From NBML01 sp029939535 (GTDB taxonomy: Bacteria; Desulfobacterota; Desulfobacteria; Desulfobacterales; Desulfobacteraceae): 12,328 nucleotides of DNA. The DNA lies in the NCBI GenBank assembly GCA_029939535.1, contig JAOZST010000109.1, forward strand, positions 1 through 12,328, written 5' to 3'. Below the pieces are notes generated by a model. It made no database searches and was not told where the DNA came from. It worked only from the letters and a program-made list of their open reading frames with translations. Position numbers and translations under genes: made by a program. Of this stretch, positions 6,171 to 12,328 are shown one piece after another. Within the stretch, counting starts at the first letter, position 1, and each line of letters opens with the position of its first letter.

Positions 6171-7240
6171 TCTACATCAGCGCCTAATCCTGGAGATTCA
6201 GGCACAACTATTTTTTCTCCCTGATAAATAATTCCACCTATAACAGGGTCATGACTCAGTAAAAAATGCCCATCCAGATCAAGATACTTGATATTCGGAT
6301 GGGCAGAAGCAAGATGGGCAGCTGCTGTCAGTCCAATACGTGTCTCCTCCATGCAACCGATCATGCATGGCAGACCAGCACTTTCAGCAATGTGGTCGAT
6401 TTTTACAGCAGTGTGAATACCACCGGACTTTGACAGTTTGATATTCAGGATATCGCAACATCCATTTGCAGCCAGCTTAAATGCATCTTTGTCATCAAAA
6501 ATAGACTCATCAGCTGCTATTGGTGCAATGCTGTTTTTCCGTAAACGCCGCATATTCTCATGATCCCATACCGGTAGAGGCTGTTCGCAGTATTCTATAT
6601 TGTATGGCTCCATTTTTCGTAAAGCAGTTACTGCTGTGAGATAATTCCATCCCTGATTGGCATCCACTCTAATTTTGATATCCGGGCCAATGGTTTTTCG
6701 GATCTTTTGAATTCTTAAAAAGTCTGTCTCAAGATCCTCACCAAGTTTAACTTTAATAGCTGAAAATCCATCATTTTTAAATGTCAATGCCTTAGCAGCC
6801 ATTATTTCCGGAGTATCAATACCAATCGTCTGATCTGTAACCAAAGAGCGTTTGTTTCCACCAAGGAGGGCATAGATCGGCAAACCTGCCACCTTACCTG
6901 CAATATCATAAAGGGCAATATCAAATCCACTTTTGATGGCTGAGTTAAAGGCAAGATACCGGTTCATGCGTTGTAAATTTCCAGTAATATCCAATGGATT
7001 GTTACCAAGGAGCATTTTGCCAAGATTGATAGCAGCAACTTCACATATATTTTGAGTTTCTCCTGTTACAGCATGGTAGTGTGCTACTTCCCCGACGCCA
7101 TATATTTCTTTGTTTGTGTTGATTTTAATAAAAAGGACTTCTACATTTTCAGACACACCCAATGCAATTCTAAAGGGTTCTTTCAGTGGTATTGTAGTTT
7201 TAAAGATTGTAATTTGCGTGATTTTTATATCCTGTTGCAT
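6128..7240 (-). CDS. Dipeptide epimerase (L-Ala-D/L-Glu epimerase-like, enolase superfamily, MLE subgroup)
   Basis: This enzyme inverts the C-alpha configuration of the second residue of a dipeptide; the best-known members convert L-Ala-D-Glu from murein to L-Ala-L-Glu. At 370 residues it has the capping domain and the (beta/alpha)7-beta barrel. Acid/base lysines are Lys165 in KVK (163-165) and Lys268 in NIKLSK. Metal ligands are Asp193 (DANQGW), Glu219 (EQPL) and Asp244 (ADES). The dipeptide-epimerase hallmark DxD is Asp321-Leu-Asp323, which binds the substrate amino group, and Arg24 sits where the Bacillus enzyme contacts the substrate. MIGCMEET (293-300) places Glu298 in the specificity loop. 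The ATG at 7240 has GGGAGGG ten bases upstream (7251-7257). It lies 97 bp after the dppD-like gene and before the binding protein, so it probably acts on the imported compound. A related activity such as N-acylamino-acid racemase is less likely given the DxD pair. Confidence 0.88.
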   Translation of the reverse strand: MQQDIKITQITIFKTTIPLKEPFRIALGVSENVEVLFIKINTNKEIYGVGEVAHYHAVTGETQNICEVAAINLGKMLLGNNPLDITGNLQRMNRYLAFNSAIKSGFDIALYDIAGKVAGLPIYALLGGNKRSLVTDQTIGIDTPEIMAAKALTFKNDGFSAIKVKLGEDLETDFLRIQKIRKTIGPDIKIRVDANQGWNYLTAVTALRKMEPYNIEYCEQPLPVWDHENMRRLRKNSIAPIAADESIFDDKDAFKLAANGCCDILNIKLSKSGGIHTAVKIDHIAESAGLPCMIGCMEETRIGLTAAAHLASAHPNIKYLDLDGHFLLSHDPVIGGIIYQGEKIVVPESPGLGADVDQEFLTQCETININ

Positions 7241-7337
7241 TTTTAAAATTCCCTCCCATAATTTTTATTCTGTTCTTTTAGATAAAATTCTTTCATATTG
7301 GTTTGCCTGGATTAATTTATATTAGCATCTATCTGGA

Positions 7338-8333
7338 TTATTCTAACAGCCAACACCTGACATCATGCCCAGAAGCAGCTTCAGTCAGTTGAGGCATATT
7401 CCCCTGACATTTTTTTTCAATTTTGGAACAGCGTGAAGCAAACAGGCAGCCTTGGGGTAAATTAATCAGATCTGGTACTTGTCCTGCAATTTCCTTTAAA
7501 GGTTGTTTGCCATTTACAAATTTATTTCCCAGTTTGGGAATGGAGTCCAATAATCCCTGAGTATATGGATGCAAGGGGTTGTCAAACAACTCATCAATTG
7601 AAGTTTGTTCTACAATCTGGCCCGCGTACATGACCGCCACCTGATCACTGATTTCTGCAATTACACCTAGATCATGGGTGATCATCATGATGGACATGTT
7701 CATCTTCTCCTGAAGATCTGCCATCAAATCAAGAATTTGGGCCTGGATGGTTACATCCAGAGCAGTTGTGGGTTCATCAGCGATTAATAGTTTGGGGCGA
7801 CAGGCCATGGCCATTGCAATCATAACCCTCTGACGCATCCCTCCTGATAATTGATAAGGGTACTCTTCAATCCTTTTTTGAGGTGCCGGTATTCCCACCA
7901 GATTCAGCATCTCAATTGATTTTACTTTGGCTTGCTTAGTATTTAATCCTTCATGTATTCGATAAACCTCCCCGATTTGGTTCCCTATTGTATAGACTGG
8001 ATTCAATGATGTCATGGGCTCTTGAAAAATCATGGAAATCTCCTTCCCCCTGATACTGCGCATTTGATTTGAGGAAAGCTTTAGCAGATTTCTGCCTTCA
8101 AACTGAATTGATCCGCTGACAATCTTACCTGGCGGGGAGGGAATGAGTTGCATAATAGAAAGCGCTGTAACTGATTTGCCGCAACCAGATTCGCCTAAAA
8201 TTCCCAGACAGGTTCCTGAAGGAATATCAAAATTTACGCCTTCTACGGCGTGAATTACTCCTTCAGGAGTATTAAAGTGGGTAGATAGATTTTTTATACT
8301 TAGCAATGTTTGCTTTGTGACTTTTTGATTCAT
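7338..8333 (-). CDS. dppD: Peptide ABC transporter ATP-binding protein, DppD/OppD-type
   Basis: One of two ATPases that power the importer from the cytoplasmic face. Walker A GESGCGKS (47-54), Q-loop Gln104, signature LSGGM (162-166), Walker B LLIADEP (182-188) and switch His220 are all intact. The C-terminal oligopeptide-transporter domain holds Cys296, Cys302, Cys309 and Cys327, the spacing reported to carry an iron-sulfur cluster in some Dpp ATPases. The A-L-S-I-M-Q-L-I-P and PPGKIVSGSI stretch marks the D rather than the F type. I choose the ATG at 8333, which overlaps the previous stop as TGATG and follows AGGGGGGAG (8337-8345). An ATG at 8336 and a TTG at 8357 are possible but have poorer spacing or no ribosome-binding site. 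Here the D-type gene follows the F-type gene, the reverse of the common order. Length 331 residues. Confidence 0.93.
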   Translation of the reverse strand: MNQKVTKQTLLSIKNLSTHFNTPEGVIHAVEGVNFDIPSGTCLGILGESGCGKSVTALSIMQLIPSPPGKIVSGSIQFEGRNLLKLSSNQMRSIRGKEISMIFQEPMTSLNPVYTIGNQIGEVYRIHEGLNTKQAKVKSIEMLNLVGIPAPQKRIEEYPYQLSGGMRQRVMIAMAMACRPKLLIADEPTTALDVTIQAQILDLMADLQEKMNMSIMMITHDLGVIAEISDQVAVMYAGQIVEQTSIDELFDNPLHPYTQGLLDSIPKLGNKFVNGKQPLKEIAGQVPDLINLPQGCLFASRCSKIEKKCQGNMPQLTEAASGHDVRCWLLE

Positions 8334-9331
8334 CATCTCCCCCCTGGGAAAAAACAACTAACTGTATGATTTGGTGACACTTTTACTAATGGTGGATATT
8401 TTTTTTTACATTGATCCATGGCTCGTGGGCAGCGAGGGTGAAAATAGCAGCCCTGGGGCGGATCAATGGGACTAGGAACATCTCCGCCCAAAAGTTTTTG
8501 AGATTGACGCCGACCCCGGCCTCCTGATTGTGGTTGAGGGATGGCATTCAAAAGTGCCTGTGTGTAAGGATGGTGAGGTGTGTTATAAAGATCCCTGTCT
8601 GAAGCAGTTTCAATTATTTTACCTAAATACATTACTGCAATGCGGTCTGCTATGTGCTCAATTACGCTCAAGTCATGGGAAATCATGAGCATAGATAGGT
8701 TAAGATCCTGCTTGAGCCGCTCCAGTAAATTAATGACCTGAGCCTGGACAGAAACATCCAGAGCACTTACTGGTTCGTCCGCGATAAGCATTCTGGGCTC
8801 CATGGCCAACGCCCGTGCTATGCCGATACGCTGCCTTTGACCACCTGAAAATTCATGCGGATAACGTGTGGCAAATTCTGATTTCAAACCCACCTGTTCA
8901 AGTAGTTCCGCTATCCTTTGAGTTGTGTTTTTTTGTTCAACCAGTTTGTGTACTTTTAAGACCTCACCGATGATATCTCGCACACGCATCCGTGGATTCA
9001 GGGATGAATAGGGATCCTGGAATATCATCTGCATACGTTGGCGTAAAGCGACCAACTGTTTGTGCGGCTGATTAACTACCTCCTGGCCCTCAAAAAGAAT
9101 GGATCCTGCAGTGGGGCTGTATAGCCCTATAAGACAGCGTCCTACCGTAGTTTTGCCGCAACCTGATTCTCCCACAAGGCCTAATGTTTCACCTTTGTTT
9201 ATATGAAAGTTTACCCCGTCAACTGCAAATACACTGCCGACCTGTCGCTTTACCACTCCCTTGATAATTGGAAAATGCATTTTGAGACCATTTGCTCGCA
9301 ATATAAAGTCATCTGTTGAATTAGATATCAT
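8333..9331 (-). CDS. dppF: Peptide ABC transporter ATP-binding protein, DppF/OppF-type
   Basis: Partner ATPase of the importer, 332 residues. Walker A GESGCGKT (54-61), Q-loop Gln105, signature FSGGQ (161-165), Walker B LIADEP (182-187) and His219 are intact, so it should be catalytically competent. The stretch HFPIIKGVVKRQVGSVFAVD (19-38) is typical of the F-type subunit. A C-terminal oligopeptide domain carries Cys295, Cys301, Cys308 and Cys326, parallel to the D-type partner. The ATG at 9331 shares its first base with the TAA stop of the dppC-like gene (TAATG) and is preceded by AAGGA, so translation is probably coupled. The protein is cytoplasmic and binds the coupling helices of the two permeases. 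Confidence 0.93.
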   Translation of the reverse strand: MISNSTDDFILRANGLKMHFPIIKGVVKRQVGSVFAVDGVNFHINKGETLGLVGESGCGKTTVGRCLIGLYSPTAGSILFEGQEVVNQPHKQLVALRQRMQMIFQDPYSSLNPRMRVRDIIGEVLKVHKLVEQKNTTQRIAELLEQVGLKSEFATRYPHEFSGGQRQRIGIARALAMEPRMLIADEPVSALDVSVQAQVINLLERLKQDLNLSMLMISHDLSVIEHIADRIAVMYLGKIIETASDRDLYNTPHHPYTQALLNAIPQPQSGGRGRRQSQKLLGGDVPSPIDPPQGCYFHPRCPRAMDQCKKKYPPLVKVSPNHTVSCFFPGGR

Positions 9332-10248
9332 TAGTCTTTCCTTAAGTGCGGATCAGTTAAATCACGTATAGCATCACCCAAAAGATTTATGCCAAGGGCG
9401 GCTATAAAAATTGCCATGCCCGGAAATGCTGCCAACCACCATTGCATGAGCATGTAATCTCGGCCTTCTGCCAACATAATTCCCCATGAAGGTGTGGGCG
9501 GCTGTATACCGAGCCCTAGAAAACTGAGCAGCGACTCTCGAATGATGCAACGGGCTACCTCTACTGTAGAGAGCACCAGCAGAGTTGGTAACATATTGGG
9601 TAAAATATGTCTGGTTATGATACGCCATGACGAGTAAGCCAGAGAATGAGCTGCAAATATAAACTCATACTCATTCAGCTTAATGGTTTCTATGCGGGTC
9701 ACACGAGTATATACTGGCCAGCCAGTAATCCCCAGGACGATAATTATGTTTTGTAAGCTGGCCCCCAAAACCGCTACTAAAGTCAATGCAAGAAGGATAT
9801 AAGGAAACGAAAGCATTGTATCAACTGCAAAGGAAATAATCGAGTCTACACGACCACGATAATAACCGGCCAAAACACCCAGTCCTACGCCTATTGTTAA
9901 CTGGAGTACAACGGCTGATAAACCTACGATCAAAGAAATACGGGTGCCATACATGATTCTGCTCAATATATCTCGGCCGAGATGATCAGTGCCCAAAAAA
10001 TGATCTGAGCTACCATTTTGCATCCAGGAAGGGGGTAGCAGGCGCTGGGTGATATCTTGTGTGTAGGGATCACTCGGTGCAATCCAGGGCGTAAACAAGG
10101 CGGTTATAACCAGGCTTGTTATCAGTAAGGCACCAAGAATTCCCAGTCGCAGTTGCCATAAACGCTTAAGAATTCGAATATTGACTGAAGAAAGAACTGG
10201 CTTATTCAATATTTGACTGAATATTGATTTTATCATGGTTTCATTCAC
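9331..10248 (-). CDS. dppC: Peptide ABC transporter permease, DppC-type
   Basis: Inner-membrane permease of 305 residues with about six transmembrane helices. The first is at about 36-56, followed by the periplasmic loop with SDPYTQDITQRLLPPS and HFLGTDHLGRDILSR (83-97), which is characteristic of DppC. The EAA coupling loop reads EFIFAAHSLAYSSWRIITRH (195-214), where the usual glycine is alanine; HILPN follows, and SFLGLGIQPPTPSWG (242-256) is another family hallmark. The start is uncertain: a GTG at 10248 gives the length stated, and an ATG at 10236 would drop four residues; neither has a good ribosome-binding site. The stop of the dppB-like gene is only five bases upstream, which fits coupled translation. 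It pairs with the DppB-like permease to form the channel. Confidence 0.93.
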   Translation of the reverse strand: MNETMIKSIFSQILNKPVLSSVNIRILKRLWQLRLGILGALLITSLVITALFTPWIAPSDPYTQDITQRLLPPSWMQNGSSDHFLGTDHLGRDILSRIMYGTRISLIVGLSAVVLQLTIGVGLGVLAGYYRGRVDSIISFAVDTMLSFPYILLALTLVAVLGASLQNIIIVLGITGWPVYTRVTRIETIKLNEYEFIFAAHSLAYSSWRIITRHILPNMLPTLLVLSTVEVARCIIRESLLSFLGLGIQPPTPSWGIMLAEGRDYMLMQWWLAAFPGMAIFIAALGINLLGDAIRDLTDPHLRKD

Positions 10249-10253
10249 TTTTT

Positions 10254-11174
10254 TTAATTAATACGTATGCGGGGATCAATAAAGCCAGCAACTATATCGG
10301 CAGCAAGATTGCCTGCGACTATGAAAAAAGCAAACACTACAACCAGCGCTTGCACCACTGGGTAATCGCCCACATAGATAGAATCCAGCGCAAGTTGACC
10401 CATGCCTGGCCAGGCAAAAATCGTTTCAGTTACCACCGCCCCCCCTAAAAGTACACTAATCTGCATGCCAGTAACGGTTACTAAAGGTATAACAGCATTT
10501 CTAAAAGCGTGTTTGCTTAAAACCCGCCATTCGGGTAAACCCTTTGCTCTGGCAGTACGAATATAATCCTGATTTAATACATCCAACATACCCGAACGTA
10601 TCAGGCGCATATTTATGGGAAGGATCCAGGAACCCAGGGTGATGGCCGGCAGAATCAGGTGAAAAATACTTTCATTGCCGGATATGGGCAGCCAGCGCAA
10701 CCATACCCCAAAAATGATAATCAGCATAATACCCAGCCAGTAGAGAGGCATAGCCTGTCCCATGAGGGCAAAAAAGGTAGCAATATTATCTATCAATGAT
10801 CCTCTTTTGACCGCCGAAATTACTCCAACTGGTATGGCAATCAGATTAATAAAAATTATTGCTGCCAGAGCAAGTTGCAAGGTCGCGGGAAATCTTTCCA
10901 TGATAAGTTGGAAGGCTGGAGTCTGGTATACAAAGGACTGGCCAAAATCACCATGGAACACCACGCGGCTGAGAAAATCTTTATATTGTATAAGTACTGG
11001 GCGATCCAGTCCCATCTGGTTTTTAAAAGTTGCAATGTCAGCCATCTCTGTTTCCGGAGGCAGCAACATCAAAGCTGGGTCTGTGTTGAGAAAAAGCATA
11101 AAAAAGCTAATAGCTGAAATGACTACACAGATTGCTATTGCCTGAAATATACGTCTGATAATAAAAGAAATCAT
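10254..11174 (-). CDS. dppB: Peptide ABC transporter permease, DppB-type
   Basis: Inner-membrane permease of 306 residues. The N-terminal MISFIIRRIFQAIAICVVIS is the usual first helix of DppB/OppB proteins. The MGLDRPVLIQYKDFLSRVV region (54-72) and HGDFGQSF (74-81) belong to the conserved periplasmic segment. Further helices lie at about 99-121, 135-159, 171-193, 228-250 and 272-294. The EAA coupling loop is DYIRTARAKGLPEWRVLSKH (203-222), followed by F-R-N-A-V-I-P. GGAVVTETIFAWPGMGQLA (244-262) is a strong family signature. The ATG at 11174 overlaps the TGA of the regulator gene by four bases (ATGA), so regulator and transporter are expressed together. No separate promoter is evident. Confidence 0.93.
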   Translation of the reverse strand: MISFIIRRIFQAIAICVVISAISFFMLFLNTDPALMLLPPETEMADIATFKNQMGLDRPVLIQYKDFLSRVVFHGDFGQSFVYQTPAFQLIMERFPATLQLALAAIIFINLIAIPVGVISAVKRGSLIDNIATFFALMGQAMPLYWLGIMLIIIFGVWLRWLPISGNESIFHLILPAITLGSWILPINMRLIRSGMLDVLNQDYIRTARAKGLPEWRVLSKHAFRNAVIPLVTVTGMQISVLLGGAVVTETIFAWPGMGQLALDSIYVGDYPVVQALVVVFAFFIVAGNLAADIVAGFIDPRIRIN

Positions 11175-12127
11175 TTGGGTTGCCTATCATCATTTTTGCT
11201 AATGAGATCATCTGTTTTGAATGTTTTCAGATCTGGTTTTTGCTGCCATGGCAAGTGATCATTGTTTTTAATTGTGAAGATGTTGAACTTGTCGGATAAA
11301 TTCCACATTTCATCCACACGTTTTTGGACGTTATCATTGGTCAAGCGGACCATGGCCGATAAAATGCCTTCAACAACCATAAGACAGGAACACCGACTTA
11401 TTAACATGGTCTCCCATTGTGTAGGTGCGAATAACTGGAGGTGAGACCACTGAACAGGAGGTGATGTTTTTGAATCAGTAAGAAGTACAACTTTAGCGCT
11501 GTGTTCATGAAAGTGTTGCATGACCAGATTCGTCTCCTGAGTATAATTTTGATATGAGATTGCGAACAACACATCATCTTTATTTATATTCTCTAACTGC
11601 CGATACAGATTGCCTGCTGTGTTTTCCAACAAAAAGGAAGACTTTAAAAAATTTAGCGTTTGCTGGAAATAGTGAGCGATGCTATAGGATGCCAGTTGGC
11701 CAATGACAAAAAGCCGTCCCTTTTTTGTGCTCAATATTTTAGCTGCCTGTATGATTTTTTTATCACTGTTCAACGTCAATGCTTTTTTGAGATCTCCTAT
11801 ACTGGCCTCCACGGTAAGTGTCCATGGATCATTACCTTTTTCGTTCTGTGTAGACTTTTGAGCTAGATAACGCTGGTAAGGAGAGCTCAAATTGGAAAAT
11901 AGTTCTCTACGCAGACTATTCTTAAATTGGGCGAAATCTTTATATCCCAATTTTTTTACAAATCTGGTTACCGTGGCTTTGCTGACATTAGCACCATTAC
12001 TGATGGAGTTAATGTTTTCCATTGCTAATTCTGTGCGGACTTTTTTAAAATATTCTGCAATATTGACTTCACTGTTAGTCATATGAGCTATATTTTTGAT
12101 CCGTAGAAATAGATTGCTATTAATCAT
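11171..12127 (-). CDS. RpiR/MurR-family transcriptional regulator (HTH_6 + SIS domains)
   Basis: First gene of the cluster, 318 residues. An N-terminal HTH domain (about 1-77) includes the recognition stretch NVSKATVTRFVKKLGYKDF (47-65). A SIS domain follows (about 125-260), with VIGQLASYSIAHYF (141-154), DDVLFAISYQNYTQET (184-199) and VVLLTDSKTSPPVQWSHLQL (213-232). SIS domains in this family usually bind phosphosugars through an S-x-S-G-x-T loop; here that loop is Ser191-Tyr-Gln-Asn-Tyr-Thr196, so the second serine and the glycine are gone, suggesting a different ligand. The ATG at 12127 follows AAAGGAG (12132-12138). A palindrome over the predicted transcription start suggests that it represses its own operon until an inducer arrives. 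The stop overlaps the dppB-like start. The cluster contains no sugar-metabolism gene. Confidence 0.9.
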   Translation of the reverse strand: MINSNLFLRIKNIAHMTNSEVNIAEYFKKVRTELAMENINSISNGANVSKATVTRFVKKLGYKDFAQFKNSLRRELFSNLSSPYQRYLAQKSTQNEKGNDPWTLTVEASIGDLKKALTLNSDKKIIQAAKILSTKKGRLFVIGQLASYSIAHYFQQTLNFLKSSFLLENTAGNLYRQLENINKDDVLFAISYQNYTQETNLVMQHFHEHSAKVVLLTDSKTSPPVQWSHLQLFAPTQWETMLISRCSCLMVVEGILSAMVRLTNDNVQKRVDEMWNLSDKFNIFTIKNNDHLPWQQKPDLKTFKTDDLISKNDDRQPK

Positions 12128-12139
12128 TACACTCCTTTA

Positions 12140-12178
12140 GTTTCATTTATTTTAAAATTTTTGAAACTTTATTTTCAA
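12140..12178 (-). promoter_or_regulatory. Candidate RpiR-family operator: three TTTCA/TGAAA half-sites
   Basis: A perfect palindrome TTGAAA-N6-TTTCAA occupies 12161-12178. A further TTTCA half-site at 12141-12145 pairs with the central TGAAA to give GTTTCA...TGAAAC. Half-site centres are 21 and 11 bases apart, close to whole helical turns, so a dimer or tetramer could bind one DNA face. The palindrome covers the expected start of transcription, a good place for a repressor. Assignment to the adjacent regulator is inferred from position. Confidence 0.5.
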
Positions 12179-12182
12179 TAAA

Positions 12183-12211
12183 AATTTAATCTCATCTTTT
12201 TCTTTTGTCAA
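12183..12211 (-). promoter_or_regulatory. Predicted sigma70-type promoter of the operon
   Basis: The minus strand has a perfect TTGACA -35 box (12206-12211), a 17-base spacer and a TAAATT -10 box (12183-12188, four of six consensus bases). Transcription would start near 12176, giving a leader of about 50 bases before the regulator ATG and placing the start inside the TTGAAA-N6-TTTCAA palindrome. Confidence 0.6.
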
Positions 12212-12328
12212 GCTTTTATTTATTTTTTATTCTGTGGTATGAATATTTCCCCTTAAATCGGCCATTTCTATGGCGAGTGGAGGTTACGCTTTCAATTTTT
12301 TTGTCTTTACATGTCCTTTTAAAATAGG
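12212..12328. other. Non-coding region at the right window edge
   Basis: No convincing gene is visible here. It holds a small GCCAT-TTCT-ATGGC hairpin (12261-12274), too short and without a U tract to be a terminator, and several A/T runs upstream of the -35 box that could act as an UP-like element. Confidence 0.5.

Noticed and set aside
7247..7306. 17-codon ORF just before the epimerase
   Set aside because: An ATG opens a short frame ending just ahead of the epimerase start, but it has no ribosome-binding site and overlaps the epimerase's own.
7307..7340. Direct repeat of CTGGATTA, 26 bases apart
   Set aside because: Eight bases in AT-rich DNA is near chance expectation; no promoter or operator could be built around it.
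12261..12274. Short GCCAT/ATGGC hairpin upstream of the promoter
   Set aside because: A five-base stem without a following U tract on either strand is too weak for a terminator.

Overview
The window reads as one long minus-strand gene cluster with ten genes, transcribed from the right end (about 12180) to the left end (75). It carries a complete Opp/Dpp-type peptide ABC importer, an enolase-superfamily dipeptide epimerase, and three cytoplasmic enzymes that make or break amide and thioester bonds. The DNA is AT-rich. The solute-binding protein has a plain Sec signal peptide with no lipobox cysteine, so it should be a free periplasmic protein, which suggests a Gram-negative host. My guess is an anaerobic deltaproteobacterium such as a Desulfobacteraceae member, but the window holds no taxonomic marker. 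The 100 Ns at 6016-6115 show that this is a draft or metagenomic scaffold.

Layout in transcription order: a promoter with a perfect TTGACA -35 box and an overlapping TTGAAA-N6-TTTCAA palindrome (12161-12211); an RpiR-family regulator (11171-12127); permeases DppB-like (10254-11174) and DppC-like (9331-10248); ATPases DppF-like (8333-9331) and DppD-like (7338-8333); the epimerase (6128-7240); a duplicated ribosome-binding leader and the scaffold gap (about 5865-6127); the binding protein (4317-5864); a strong stem-loop (4264-4303); a C45/penicillin acyltransferase-like Ntn hydrolase (3124-4218); an acyl-CoA synthetase (1564-3081); and an amidase-signature hydrolase (75-1502). The first five genes overlap or lie within a few bases of each other, so they are probably translationally coupled. 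Later genes are 42-110 bp apart, with no convincing terminator between them. The final 74 bp may hold the first codons of another minus-strand gene.

Inferred workflow: a small peptide or amino-acid conjugate is caught in the periplasm, imported, stereochemically inverted by the epimerase, and then acylated or deacylated in the cytoplasm by the C45 enzyme, the ligase and the amidase. The ligase plus C45 pair recalls the last two steps of fungal penicillin biosynthesis. The ligase plus amidase pair equally fits release and activation of a small carboxylic acid such as malonate. The regulator has lost the usual phosphosugar-binding signature of its SIS domain, and the cluster contains no sugar genes, so it may sense a non-sugar ligand. 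The nearest well-known relative is murein-peptide recycling (dpp-ykf in Bacillus, ycjG/mppA in E. coli), but the acyl-transfer half is not part of that pathway.
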